Source: Penicillium oxalicum (taxonomy: Eukaryota > Ascomycota > Eurotiomycetes > Eurotiales > Aspergillaceae). From it: a stretch of DNA of 64,000 nucleotides. Numbering within the stretch: position 1 is the stretch's first letter; the number at the start of each line of letters is the position of its first letter. The position numbers were made by a program, and so were the translations under genes. Of this stretch, positions 1 to 12,847 are shown in pieces. The notes under the pieces are model-generated. The model had not been told where the DNA came from. It ran no database searches and worked only from the letters and a program-made list of their open reading frames with translations. The stretch covers positions 1,922,001 through 1,986,000 of the forward strand of contig NC_064654.1 in assembly GCF_001723175.1 (NCBI RefSeq), in the 5' to 3' direction.

Positions 1-1329
1 GCTCGTGCCGGATTCGGTCACGTGGGATTGGAACTCGACCGTTGCCCCTCGCCTTGCGTTGCTCTTGGCCCACGCAAAGGAGGATCCTTTCTCTCTCTCG
101 TCCTCCCTATCTTGCTTCTACCATCACAGGAATTCCCAAGGGTGGCCTCTCCTCCCAATTTCCATAGTCCGTTACCACCCCGTCCTCTCCCGGGGGGGAA
201 GGAATCAACTCGACCGCCTGTTTTGTGGTTTCGTGGGTACGCCCGCATTGGGAAGATCTGCATGGTGCCCATTTGCACAGTCGCATCGCGGGGGAGCGAA
301 AGAGTGACCGTTCTCCACTCCCACTGATACCAGTACCGGTCTAGGCCTCTCTGCCCTCTTCCTCTGCTCCTTCTCAGTCCGGCCCGCAGGACGCCAGCTG
401 GCCAAGGTTGGCTCTCTTCCAAAATGGCTTAGGGGATCCGGCAGACCCAATCACCTACCCAGGACGGCCCTGTTGGAACAGTGTGCAGACATCCCCCGTA
501 GGTGCAGCTGGGGGGGAAACCTAAGGGGGGGGGGGGGGGGGGAAGGAGTCGAGGAAACCAGAACCCGGGTCCTGTTTTGGGTCTGCGGCGCCCAAAGTGA
601 CTTTTGAAGGGTCGAGTAGAATTCGTGCTGCCCACGCCGCATCAGCACACGATCGTATCCATCCTGAGCATTGCGCCATCCCACAATAGACCCGATCCAG
701 GCATGGAGATGAAGCGTGGCAGAATCGTTGCCATCTATGGCGTTCCTCGCGAGCCGTACACCCACACGGACTACTGACAACGGGTCAAGTTATGAGAAGA
801 GAGGGTGGGAACCGTGGCGCCATCGAACGGGCTCGCCGTGCAAATAGCGAGCCCATCGAAGGGTCCCGACAGACCCAACCTGGGCAAGTAGTGAGCCAAT
901 GGACAGTGGCCCGGCGCTTCCATGGATCAACTTCGCAGGAGACTTTTCACTGAGTCCCAGCTGCGATCGACTTGGGTCCCATGGATCCGGTCTCGCAAGC
1001 TTCTTTTGCAACTGCCCTCGTCCTGAGAGCTTCTGAGCCTAGAGGCCCCCCCCCTCTCTCTCCTCCTAGAAAGTCAAAAGAGGAAGCGGCCCTCTCAGAG
1101 TAGGAAACCTTTTCAGGAAAATCTCCAAACGGGCATCGGAGGTTGATATTACTATTATTTAATCTCCTCCCCCTCCTTCAACCGCACCTCTCGAATGTTC
1201 TTCGATCCTTTACTCATCATTTCACCTGGCATAACCTGAAGTCCTACTCCATAATACCTTCCTTTACTTGAATAATCATCCCTATTTCAGTCTCTCGCAT
1301 ATCATTATCGTCTCCGTCCATCGTTCAAG
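1..1329. other. Upstream region of the first gene
   Basis: No convincing coding region was found; the open frames here are short and overlap one another on both strands. The stretch holds a run of 19 G (524-542). From about 1150 it becomes pyrimidine-rich, as is common in promoters and long 5' leaders of filamentous fungi. It most likely contains the promoter and 5' UTR of the gene starting at 1330. No clear TATA box was found close to the start. Confidence 0.5.
524..542 (+). repeat. Poly-G tract (19 G)
   Basis: An uninterrupted run of 19 G on the + strand lies about 790 nt upstream of the first gene. Such runs can fold into G-quadruplexes, and their length is often uncertain in assemblies. 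Confidence 0.9.
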
Positions 1330-2768
1330 ATGGCCTCGCCCGATCTCGACCAAGATATCTCGCCTGTACCCCGGTCTCGTGAGGAGAACCAGGAAAGGTA
1401 GGCCTCAACCCTTTCGTACTCCAAGGACAGGACAAGGAAAAACGAAAAAGCCAAAAGATGTCTCGAGTCTTGGACTAACTTACTCCCCCCCCCAGGGCGT
1501 TCATCGCTGCGTCGCGACGAAAGGACCGCAGTCTGGATGCTCGTCTTGAGTCAGCCAACCGAGCGTCGATGCTGCATAAGAAGCGGACAGGCAAGGCGTT
1601 CCACATCACCAAAGAGATCGTCGAGAAAGAGGCCATGTATGAAGAAGTCGATGAGCGCTACCAAGAGAAGCGCATCCGGATGTTGCAAGCACAGAACATG
1701 CAGATCGAAGAGCAATTCCATCGTCATTTGCTGGCTGCCTTTGCAGCCCGCAGTAACTCCAACTCGGCCGCGTCGTCCATCGCCAGCCGCCGGGCAAGCC
1801 TGGCACCGCATGCTTCTGGAGAAGGAAGCACTGCACGGAAGATGAGCCTCGACCTGTCCAACTTGCGATCCCCATTTTCAGCCGGCCTCGGGTCCGGCTC
1901 CCTGACGAGCCCCGTCACCACGGGGGACGGCTACTTGCTGTCTCCATCCACGACATATGACCCCAGCGGACAACCATATCTGGGCAACTGCACGGATGGC
2001 TCCGGTGCTTACTCGTCGCACATGGTCACTCCGGCAGCCCAGATTCCCGCGTACGCTATTCAAGCACAGACTCCCACGCCCACTTGGGGCCAGATGAACT
2101 GGGCCTCTTATCAACATCAGGTGCCCACTCCTTCTCAGACGCCAAACGACGCACACGCTGTGCGGATGTGGCAACAGCAGATGATGCAGCAAGCGCAAAT
2201 GCCGGCGGACGCTGCCGCCGCCATCCAGATGCGACAATTCCGCGATCGCTTGGCTTCCGCACCGGAACTGCCGGTGCAGCACCTCGCTCAGCCCACGCAG
2301 CCCAGTCAACAACCCATGGCCCCGGCCGCCTCCATCTCGGGCCCCAGTGGCGGCCACGGCCACGGCCACTCCCGTGGGCACTCCCAGCCCAGTAATCACG
2401 CTCACAACCTTCAACTGCTCACGCAAGGCACCCACCTCACCCACTTGACACCCTCCAACACCGGCTCTCCGCAGGTTGAGACGTTCTCGGCGGAAACTCA
2501 GTCCACGCCCGAGTTCTGCCCCACTCCCAATACGCCCCTGTCTCCTACGGCGCTGGGCACAATGCAGAATAGCGGGGTGGTCTCTAAACTTGATGGGGAT
2601 TTCGGCGAAGCACTAATGGTTTCTCATGAGGGATCTGATCCCGATTTTAATGAGTTCAGCCAGTTTGCTCACGGTCTACCCAGTGGTCCCAACTCTCTGT
2701 CAGATCGCGAACCGTTTGGCTTTGACGAGTTTGTCGCACTGGATGATTTTGGCACCGTTTCGTGCTAA
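1330..2768 (+). CDS. Conserved fungal protein with acidic C-terminal tail, function unknown
   Basis: Two exons, 1330-1397 and 1496-2768, join in frame (446 residues). The intron has a GTAGGC donor, a CTAACT branch-like site and CCCAG acceptor. Residues 20-110 are rich in Arg, Lys and Glu and look helical, possibly coiled coil (for example around TGKAFHITKEIVEKEAMYEE). The middle is low complexity, rich in Ser, Pro, Gln and His, with a GHGHGHSRGHS stretch. The last 60 residues are acidic with spaced aromatics (DFNEFSQF, FDEFVALDDF), which resembles a transactivation domain. No DNA-binding motif is visible. I do not recognise a named family. A transcriptional co-regulator is a guess from composition only; that the gene is real is well supported by the clean intron and long frame. 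Confidence 0.8.
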
Positions 2769-2801
2769 ACTCTTTACAGTGTGCATCTTGCTCTATCCGT
2801 G

Positions 2802-2896
2802 TTCTCTTCCTCTATTCTTATTCTCTTCCTCTATCCTTGTTCTCCTCCTCTATCCTTGTTCTCCTCCTCTATCCTTATTCTTTTCCTTTATTCTTC
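2802..2896 (+). repeat. 19-bp pyrimidine minisatellite
   Basis: About five tandem copies of a 19-bp unit of the form TTCTCYTCCTCTATCCTTR start 34 nt after the stop codon of the upstream gene, the last copy degenerate. They lie in the probable 3' UTR and are transcribed as a C/U-rich segment if so. The period of 19 nt makes the frames cycle every 57 nt. Confidence 0.85.
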
Positions 2897-3712
2897 TTTT
2901 CTTTCCTTTTCCCTTCTTTTCTACTTCCTTTTGAGGTCTCAACCTTTTTTTTGGTTCTCTCTTTCCTTCCCACGGATTTTGAGTTCTTCCCTCTCCTTTT
3001 GGATCACGCTTTCAAGGTTTCATTTGAATGATTCCCCCTCCTTGTCTTCCTCTCTGTACATAGGAATTTCTTTTTTCCCCTTGGCTTGCACATTTTGCTT
3101 CGTGTATCATATGGTCTTGGACGACATAGTCTTTGCTGACACCTTTACGATCGGGAGCCCATTGCTCCCTGGAATTGATATTGTTATTATACTCACCTTG
3201 ACGTTTCCGTACTCCTTGGGACGCGTAGATTCCCACATATTTTTGAAAGATGTGAACAGACCATTCTCTCTGGTGCGAGGACGATTAGGCTAGGTCTTCT
3301 CTCAAAAGACTTTGTGTTGAAATCTATTCTCCAGTTTAGAGATGATTACATTTTGGCCGTTCTGCTGGCCTCTGCAGCTTTCCTCGCCTCTTTCTCTGTG
3401 CTCTCGTATTTGCACGGGGAATTCTGGACTGCTCTCCGATCCCCTTCTTCTGCCCACGACTGATCGCCATCTCCAAAGGGGAAAAGAAAAGAACCAAATC
3501 ATATCCTCTCGAGACTTTGGCCTGTACGTCCCCTCAAAGACCCATGATGAGCGCACCCATGGCCGGATTCCCAGGAACTGCAATCGCACGGTGTTGCATT
3601 CGCCACCACCAAAAGAGTGAAAAAAAAACGGGTCTTTAAAGTCCAACCTGATCCGGCGAACGGTGGCCATCTCCAATGCTCATCCTGAACATCTTTTCTC
3701 GGTTTTTGCCTT

Positions 3713-3759
3713 CCCCCCCCCCTCCTCCTCCTCCTCCTCCTCCTCTTCTTCTTCTTCTT
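3713..3759 (+). repeat. C10 run followed by CTC/CTT trinucleotide repeat
   Basis: Ten C are followed by about eight CTC-type units and then four CTT-type units. It is a simple pyrimidine repeat in non-coding DNA. Confidence 0.85.
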
Positions 3760-4996
3760 ACCCGCTGCGAGCCGATGTCAGCCTCCGCCTCCCTTCCACG
3801 GAACCAAATCTCACAGCTCTCGGTTGCAAACCCCTCGTTACACGCCGCCGATCTGGGATGATCCAGGCTCCGGAAGAGTGCTCACGATCCGTCTCAACTT
3901 TAAAACTGATCTTGAATTGTCCAATGTGCTTCCCCCCCTCTTCCAGTCATGGTTCTCTCTGGATCTACCCTTGACGTGACTCGCGGAAAGGCGTTTCGAC
4001 ACCATGGTTCCCACGCAGAGGGAGGAAGAGCTCAGGCCATGGCAGCGGGGAAAAATCCATCTCTTCACTGGCTTACTCTGATTAAGAATGAACAGTTTTC
4101 CGTTTGAGGGTGCTGATTTCCCCGACCAGTCTGGGCCCAATGATGCTTGACGGGGGAGGGAATGAATGATCAATGTGGGAAAAGAGAGTGATTCTAAAAA
4201 AGAGAGAGGAAAGAAACCAGAAGGCGATGAAAAAAGACAGAGAGTGACGAGGCAGCCCATAAGTTTCTGTGCGATCCTCTTCTCTACATTTTACCCTACA
4301 GGGTGAAGGGCCTCGTCTCTCTTCAGTCGTGTCAATGGCAATGACATTCCTCTTTGCCTCTTGCGGGTCTCAAGAGTCATGCAGTGGGACATTACGATTA
4401 TCTCCATGGCCAGCAGAGTGACGTACTGCGTACCTCCTTGGGGTACGTTACTGAGTCAGTCACACGGCAGTGAACCGTTCAACTTGGGAATCAAGTTGTG
4501 CAGTGTCTCTGTCGTCACATACAACAACCTCAATTGAAAAAGGGGAAAAGAAGAGAAAAAAGAAGGAAAAAAAATCAATAATCACAATAATAATAACTCG
4601 TCTCCATCCCTTTTGGCTCTATCTCCAGTCTCCACACTCAAGCTCTAAGCCCCCCCCTCAAAATGATAGTTTGGCTCCTTACGATCGCATGCACCAATGA
4701 TATCGAGTATTCCACCATATTCAATCACCTCTATCACATTAATCATGTCGAATGGAGGGGGGCTGAAAACAGCACAGACCGAATTTCATTCGCGAATGAG
4801 GAACCATATGAGTAGACAGAGTCGGATCCGGTTGAGGTTATTGGTTGTAAGGACAGAATAATTGGGTCCCCATTGATTTGTCATTTCACTTGACCTCTTG
4901 GGCTTTGCTTCTATTTCAGTTGGCGTTGATTGATTTGAATATGAATTTCGTTCGCGGTGGAGGGGGTTGACTTTACCATCTTACATGGTTGAATTT

Positions 4997-5018
4997 TCTC
5001 TCTCTCTCTCTCTCTCTC
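4997..5018 (+). repeat. TC dinucleotide repeat
   Basis: Eleven TC units in non-coding DNA. Confidence 0.85.
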
Positions 5019-8000
5019 TTTAGGTCTAGTAGGGAGGGAGCTACAGTACAAAGGTTGCCCACTAGAGATAAATGATAGGGGACTCTGTATGCCCGGTTCC
5101 GCGTAATGGAAGATTCAGTAGATTGGTAGATCACTCCACTGAGATCGAGAAAGGTGACCAATTAATTTTATGATGAGATGGGTATTTGCAATATCTGCGC
5201 TGGACGGGCCCCCCAATCCTGCTTTGCTATCAGTCACCTTGACTATCGATATCTTTTCCTCTCTTTTCTTTTCTCTTTCTTCAGGGAATCAGCTGGAGGG
5301 AGAGGCTGAGGGAGTGAAAAACTTCTCAAGTGGACAAAGACTGGACACCAACCAGACCGATTGAGATATGAGCTTATTCCATAAACGAGGCGTTCCCGGC
5401 GGATTGGAACCATTGGGCACTAGGAAATTGAGGGGGAGGACGCAGTGTATGTACAACATGTATGATATTTTTATAATAATCATAGGGACTCGAGCCTCGC
5501 CTCGCCTACCATGTATGAGGAATAACTACCCCTAATTATCGAATAGGCTTGATGGTCCGGCGCGGTGCAAAAGTACCTCCCACGACCGGTCTGACGGTAT
5601 AGATGTGAGGCAAGTCTGGGGAGAAATTTGAGTTTGTTCAAGGAATACGTTGGATTATCAAGTCACGAGGACGACCACGCGAGCATCAAAAAAGTTCAGC
5701 CGTCTCCGAGCAAACTCCCTTTGCCCCTTCTTCTGTTTTTTTGATCACTCATCACCTCGGACAGAAACGGTTTGGGTATGGGGTTGAATGGGCATCGTCA
5801 GGGGATGTTCATCATAATTGACTGAAGGATCATCGAGTATTGGAAAAGGGAATGAAACAGGGAAGTCCGTACTTTCCCCGCATTTCTTCGTCGGGGGTTC
5901 TCTCTCTCTCTCTTTCTCTGAGCGGAGAAAGTAGAGCGACGACCGAACCCCCCATGACCAAAAGTTCGATTATATTCTACCTCTATTTTTTCCTTTTAGC
6001 TTGCCTTGTGTTATCTGTCTCGATGCACTGTCACCCATTCTCACTCCACAGTTGGTGAAAGGAAGGAGAATGTGTCTCAGTAGCAACTCCACCACTTTCC
6101 ATCCATTCTTGTTAAAATGTGCATTCAGGTCATATCACTTATCTCCACGATGCTCTCGCCCATTGAGAGGAAGCAATTCAGTGGGTGATCATATAGCTAC
6201 GAACCTGTAAGTCCTCAGTGCCTCTGACCTCTGATCCAATAGAGTCCGGTTCTTGTGCTTCACCGGAATAGGAAACCCGGCTCGGCATTGCGGGGTTAAG
6301 GTTGCAGCTCCCGCACGGACCCTCTTACCCGATGCGCCACATTGGGTCCAAGTCTTGGCAATCATTTGCTCTTCTCTGAATCAGTGATCACTCTATCGAA
6401 CATACCATCTGCTACAACTACTGTACAGTGTGAATTCATCATTTGAGTATAAACTATCCATTATATACTACATACTTTGTAAGATGCAGTATTTTCAAAT
6501 TATGTACGGACTTGATACCTCCGGATGCATCTCTCGAATCCGATCGCCCCTCTTGATCGGCACCAAGTCAAGGTCTGCCCCCTTTGGACCCCGTGGTTGG
6601 TCCAGGATCCGAGCGGGAATCGTCGCCCGTGGATCACCCATGGCTGGAAGCCGACAGGTGCCAAATCAATGCGCTGTCAGGACTCTGGTGGAGTACGACT
6701 TGAGTTGGGAGTGCTGGTGTAAAAAGTTCAGAGGGGCTGCAGGTGCATGTACATAACCTCGCGCGGCTCGATATCTCAACCAACCATTGGCCAGGCTCAC
6801 TTACCCTGTGCTCAACCACAATAGAGTCAAAGGATGGAAGAGCCGGAATCAACCAGTCTAGTAAATATGACTGGTACTAGTCATAGAAAATCTACGCGAT
6901 AGACTCTCGAGAGCTCTAATGGATGATCGTCAGGCTGTAGATCCTGCACAGAACCAGCTGGAAAAGGACCGTACAGTATTCATCTTTTCCAAAGTAGGTA
7001 AGGAGCTTTGCCTATGAAGAGGGGGGAAACACTGATGGTGGCCGTTTACTAGTCCGGACTGTATACCCTCCTCCATTGGCCAAGTACCAAGTGCTGTAGA
7101 TTGCCCTTGCAATAATCAGACAGTCTCCATCACTCTGACAAAGATAGGCACATCTATCCGGGTGTAGATACACACTCTGGATGGGTAATAGGCACAAAGT
7201 ACAAAGTACAGACTACATCGAGACTCTTGGCCAGCCATCGGAGAGCCCTGGATTGGCTCCCTGTGGGATTCTGATCGAGACCACGTTTCCGAGCACTGTA
7301 CAAGGTCAAGCCATCCGTCTAGACTCTGGGGTTGATCTGGATGTTTTCTGTTGAAATATCCCCCACGTGGTGCAAGGGATCTCCATTGCAGTCTAGATTG
7401 TATCAGAGTGCATACATAATGAGACCAGGCTAAAGTTCTAGGTCCATCTACCATCAAACTGGGAGGTGTTGCTCAGACCAAAGCGCAGACCTCGATAATT
7501 GAGTTAATGACCATGGGTCTTTGAGGGGCTAGGCCTACCGGCAAGATTAATAAGAGGTACTATAGTACTATCCATAGCGGACTATTCTTATCGCCGAAAT
7601 CTAGAATTTCTATGCTTTTTTTATTTTAGAAAAAGAAAAGAAAAAAAAAAGAAAAAAAAAGAAAAACAACATTACAATAAATGAATGTATAACAAGCAAC
7701 CAATTCTCAACATCCTCATCCACATTGAAAAAAAATCTCCATTCCTACTTAGTACCATTCGCCCATCTTCACCAGCGCGAGCGATCTGGGATCCAAAGGG
7801 GGAAAGGGGAATATCAGGCGATTTTCCGAGTAGTGATCAATCGTGCTAGGTAGTTAGATCCATAATACCATTTTTCCGACCCAGGCTGAGAAAGTCCAGA
7901 TCGTTCTTTCAATTAGAGGGTGGCTGCCAGTCCCTCCCACCCCCATTTTCCTATTAGAGAAGAACTCCTGACCTTGGTAGTCTCTAGGGCTGGATTTGAC

Positions 8001-8624
8001 TTGACATCTCGGCAGATTCCGCTCGCCATGGGTTCCTCGCCAACATGAATCGAACTGGCCAGACTTGGTTGGATGGGCCTGTGGGATCGGTATACTTGTA
8101 TACAAAAACATCGTGATCGATGCATCTCAATGCATCTCTCATTCGATTCTCGAGCATCTCCCAGAATACCGGGATACTATCCCATTAGAGATCAACCAAT
8201 CATGTCGCCGGTTCCAAGATTGGATCTCGTGTGTGTGTGTACGCACGCCTATGCGGAGATCGTACATATACAGCCGCGGGGTGATTTTGCGACTGAATTA
8301 CCTATCACTTTTGATTTTTTGAATATTAATCAAATCATGAACTTTCCTATTCTTTGTCTACTTCCAAAACTGGCTGATAGTGGGACTGGGAGGGAGTTGA
8401 CTATTGCACCATCGGGGGGGGAAGTAGACATGTGGTAGATGCGACATGCGACAAACTACTTTAGCATAGTATCAGCACAGTATAGACACACTATACATCT
8501 ACACAGCACAGTACAAGACGACAAGAACAGGACAAATCTCAGGTGGGTGGTTCAAGTGGAGCAGCAGAGTGGAGGAGCAAAATAATAGGAGCCGAGACGA
8601 ACCGAGTCTAGACTGGAGTCGCCC

Positions 8625-8650
8625 GGGGGGGGGGGGGGGGGGGGGGGGGG
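8625..8650 (+). repeat. Poly-G tract (26 G)
   Basis: Twenty-six G in a row, preceded by CCC, in the gene-poor region. It is long enough for a stable G-quadruplex and for assembly length errors. Confidence 0.9.
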
Positions 8651-10898
8651 ACCGTCTAGATGTGGAGGACGAGACAATTGTTGGAATTGATGGTAGTCAT
8701 GGTACTAACTGGGTTGCTCTTCGATGGTGGTGGCGCCGCTATTTTGTATTATTCATCTCTTTGCCATTTTCCCGTGTGGGATAATAATAAGAATAATCAT
8801 ACTGATGACAATACTTTTCTCCCATGGCTTAATGTTCTTATTACTGTGTCACCGATGCATGGAATCGAAGGATCTGATGGGGTTTTGGGAGCACAGCGAT
8901 TCGGTGATGAAATGCCAACAATCAGCCCAGGCCGCCAGATCAAATAGCATGGGGGGCTGGGTTGGAGGATCTTGGCGCAGTCTATGCAAGGCTGTTGGAA
9001 CGGGGGCTATGCAGAGAACATTACGGGAGAAGTCTGATTCCTTCTTTTTTCTTTTTTTTTTTCAAAATGATTGCTTTGATCTACCCGAAGAGCATCTCTA
9101 GGTAGTGTCAAGGCGTGGGCTAGAAGCACGACAGGTATGTGGCCTGTTTACCATTTTGTTGTACTGTAAGCATAGTCGTGAACTCTCGATGGTTTGCATC
9201 TGTGGGAAGCTCAACGAATCAGGTTCTATCTTACCTGATACCTATTGTAGGTAGGTCAGTTTTCAGTCTCATAGATCACCTGGGGAAAAGTATTGCAAAA
9301 AGCTCAGATCATGATCAACGTAGGCACCCTTCAAGTTACAACAAGATGCTTACTGCTATTCAATTCTTGCAAGTACAACTTGGGTACCTACAGTACCTCC
9401 TCCATCCCCCATTCATAACGAGCCCCAAATGTTTTGTACGTATGCACCTCCTACGAACAGTACTACCAATTGCACCGTAGGTACAAGACACACCTCCGGC
9501 GTGAAGTACCATCTGATGTCCACTCAGATCAAGGGTTACTTAGGAAATTCCTGGCCACAACTTTTTACAAGACCGACCTCATCCTCGTCTCAATCGGGCA
9601 AAGCTGTCTCAATAACTAGGCAAAACGAGCCTCAGAGAGTGTGTATAATAACTACTTCCACCCAATACTCTGCATCTGTCCTACCCGATACCTCCTAATC
9701 ACGAGCACAAGAATAAGGTGACTTTACTAAGGTCTCTCCCATATCCAAAATACCTACTACCATCCATTCGCTCCTCCGCAGACTTTCTCCAACCCCCGGC
9801 TCTCGACACTCCTGTTCCAGCGGGTGTCCGGCTTGGGAGGTCACAAATCCAACCCACGTCCCGTGGAAACCACCCAAAAAAAAACAGGTTGATCTCATCC
9901 GGTGGGTCGACGTGGACCGGTGCCAAAAGTTTAAACCGCTCACTTGAGGACCGAAACCGCCGCGTGTGGAAAGCGTCTGGGAAGCGAACGGTTTCCCGTC
10001 ACTGAGTGCGGGCAGAGAGAGGGAAGACGGGAGGAATCTTAGGGAATTCAATGCAGTCGTGTCGCAGGATTTTCCTTGATTTGATTGTCTCGAACGGGTC
10101 GATCATTACGGACTACGGAAGTAAAGGAGAGAGGCCGGGAGGGGAAGCGGAACGGAGTAGGAATCTCGAGGGGAGACAAAGTCATCTTGGATCGACAGCA
10201 ATCTCAGCTCGAGTTTCAAGTTTCAAAATTTCAAAAGTTCAGCCTTTGGACGGGAGGATGAGAGTTCCGCAGCCTGAGTAGAGAATAAGAAATAAAATGC
10301 CAGACAACAATAATAAACCCGCAATCCGGTTGCACCGTCCAGTGGGCAGTCGGCAGCCCGAGTGAGGCACGACTCCACAATATACGACAGAGGCTGGGAG
10401 ATTCAACTTGACAGGCGAAACTGGCACCGGAACTCCAGGCAGTATGGAGGATGGAATTTGTTTTCAGTCCAATGTCTCAACTAGCAAAAGCGTCGGTCAA
10501 GGGGGAACTCCAGTGAAGCGGCATTATCCACAAAATCAACAGGCCGAAGGAGCGGAGCAAACAGTAGACAGTCTCCTGGTAAAAAAAATAGAAAAAAGAA
10601 AAAGGAAAAGGAAGAAAAAAAAACTAGAAAACGCGATGCATGAAGCAAAATGACCTAGAATGCGTCCGTGGACAATGAAAGGGTAGGTAATCTATCAAGC
10701 AAAAAAAACCAAAGACCTCACCCATGTGGTGAATTACGAAGCCAAGTGTAGGCACAAAAGGCTGGACTCGACTCAACACACACCGTAGAGACGAAAAGGA
10801 AGAAGAGAGGGTGAGTCAAGATGATGGGACTATCCCCCAAGTGCCCAAGGTAAGGAAGCCCAAAAAAAAGGATTGTCTCGAAGCACATTGACAGATAA

Positions 10899-12847
10899 CT
10901 AGACACCGCCGCGACTGAACATCTCCCGGCCCATTTCGCTGCTCCTGCGAACACTCACGCTCGAGGAGCTGCTACGTCGTCGGCGCCGGGATTCGTCCGG
11001 ATCTGCTGGGTTCAATCCACTTGCACGAGCATGCAAGTTGAGGATGTCTGTAAGGCTCACCACCCCTACGAGGCGCCCAGATAACCGGGCGCCGGGGAGG
11101 GCCGAGGCGGGAATCGAAGGTGCGACGGGCTGTACGGTTCCACTCGATGAGACGGACGGGAACGGGGCAGCATGGCTAGTAGGTTGGGATGGCGTGGGAA
11201 GATGAGGTGTAACCGGCGCGGGTGGCTGTGAGGAAAGGTTGCTTGAAGCCGCGGGGGCAGGGGGGGATAAGGATAAAGACGGCGCACCATGGGTTCCCGG
11301 CGTCGCTGATGAAAAGGATGCAGACAAGGGAATGTGCGTGGTGGAGTGAGATGGGGTGGGTGGCCCGGACGAGGAAGGGGATGCTGGATCGGTCACCCAG
11401 AGACTATAGATGGCATGGTTCTTTAGCAACGTTTCACCAACGAGGGTTTCGCAAGTGTTCTCACCGATGCGATCGCGTCGCCACAAGTTTAGCCACCGTA
11501 TGTGCAAGTGTAGAAGTCGGGTGGACATGGAAGACTGGGAACGAGTCTTTACCCTCGATCAAGCCTCGAGTGGAAAGAATGACCGAAATAAAGTGAGTAC
11601 AGGTGTTTTGAAGAAGTGGCAAAGAGGAAGACCGAGTGAGAAGCTAAGCCAGCCATTAGTCGTTTGGTTCCAAGATTTTATCACAATCACAGCCAGTGCG
11701 GCCGCTACATTACCTTGACATCGGTAGTTGAAATATTTCCGATCACATTCCAGTGATTATCGACCACGACGAGGGACGATATCCCTTCGGTGTCCATCAA
11801 CTGAAGGGCCTCACTCAGAGGCTTGTCGCCACTAAACAGCAAGATCCATTGTCAGACGTCACGTCAATCCCGGCCGTCTTCTGATGTGGCACGCTCTTAC
11901 TTGATGGAGATGACATTGTGAGACCCAAGTCGCAGCGCATGAAGAGCTTGTGGGTAGAGCTCTTCGATCGCAGGGAAGCTTCGGCCATTCTCCCAAAGAA
12001 ACTTGACGAGTCGGAATTGACTGAAAATACCAACCACCTCCTCATCATCCGATTCCTTCGTCACAACGACGCGATGAATGCCACCGCCAAAGACCTCGAT
12101 GGCCCTCAGAACATTTGAAGAGGCCGGCAGCGTCACAAGCGGCTCTTTCTCCATACCCAATGCCTTGACATCCTTGAGGGGGATCTTCTCCCCGTCTCGA
12201 GCTTTCCGGGCGAGCTCCTCAAACGAGGTTCGGTTCCATTCTCCAGGGGCAGTCAGCCCAGCTGCGAGCAGAAGATATGTATTCAAATCTGAATAGTCAA
12301 ACGTAGCCACTGCAGAGTTCTTCTCTGCCGTTTCGCGGATGAGGAGGACGGGTGCGCCAGAATCAATCAAGATCTAGACGAGGCGATATCAGTATCCGTA
12401 GTACCAACAGGATAGAACAGATATCTTTGATTAATCACAAACATTAGTTGCCTCTTCAATTCCCGTATCAAGCTCTACAAACTGCAAATCGCCCGGGCTC
12501 ACGAGTTCCCCAATGGAGATTTCTCGCCAATCCCGGCCGGTGAATGCTGGATCGGCATTCTTGGGCGGTGGAGGGTTGTCGATCAAGCTCTGAATAGCAG
12601 ACTGCGTGAGCGAGGGTTGTCGTCGACTTCTAGGAGAGCTGGGCGGGCCACGAAGCGTTTCGCTCAAGCTTTGGCGGTGTTGGTGGTTTGTCGCCGGAAT
12701 ATGCGAGACGCGCAGTTGGCTGTGATTACGAGATGACCGGCTGTCGGTGCTAGATCGAGATGATGCCATGCTGGAGCCATTGTCGAGCTCTGCAGAGCCT
12801 TTGAGGGCGGCGTCAAGGCCTTCTTGGGTCGGTTGACTATCTGCCAT
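10899..12847 (-). CDS. sds23: Sds23/Moc1-type CBS-domain protein
   Basis: Five exons on the minus strand: 12847-12443, 12373-11901, 11831-11714, 11643-11465 and 11403-10899, giving 559 residues. The frame is kept across every junction. In yeasts Sds23/Moc1 inhibits PP2A-type phosphatases and acts in cell-cycle progression, stress response and sexual development. Seen here: a Ser-rich N-terminus with [19 protein letters not shown], then the signature [14 protein letters not shown], two CBS repeats across residues about 110-330 (for example [36 protein letters not shown]), a third and fourth CBS-type segment ([20 protein letters not shown] to [17 protein letters not shown]) split by a long Ser/Pro/Ala-rich insert of about 100 residues, and an Arg/Ser-rich tail. 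Family assignment is firm; the position of the last intron (11464-11404) is inferred from restoring SHRLWVTDP. Confidence 0.92.

Larger units (their letters stand above)
2769..10898. other. 8.1 kb gene-poor region between two convergent genes
   Basis: Between the stop of the first gene and the stop of sds23, no frame is long enough, or has believable splice partners, to call a gene; the longest candidates are about 120 codons, low in complexity and lack recognisable domains. Contents seen: a 19-nt pyrimidine minisatellite (2802-2896), C/CTC/CTT repeat (3713-3759), TC repeat (4997-5018), A-rich tract (about 7615-7675), 26-nt G run (8625-8650) and several GTACCTA/TAGGTAC-like short motifs around 9230-9490. 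A tRNA-like A box lies near 6330 on the minus strand but no full cloverleaf forms. Long UTRs, non-coding RNA, or decayed genes are all possible. Confidence 0.5.

Noticed and set aside
6240..6360. Possible tRNA gene or tRNA-derived SINE on the minus strand
   Set aside because: A segment like an A box (TGGCGCATCGGG) is present, but no B box or complete cloverleaf could be formed and no second copy was found in the window.
9695..10051. 118-codon minus-strand frame in the gene desert
   Set aside because: Composition is unlike neighbouring proteins, an overlapping plus-strand frame of similar length exists, and no domain is seen.
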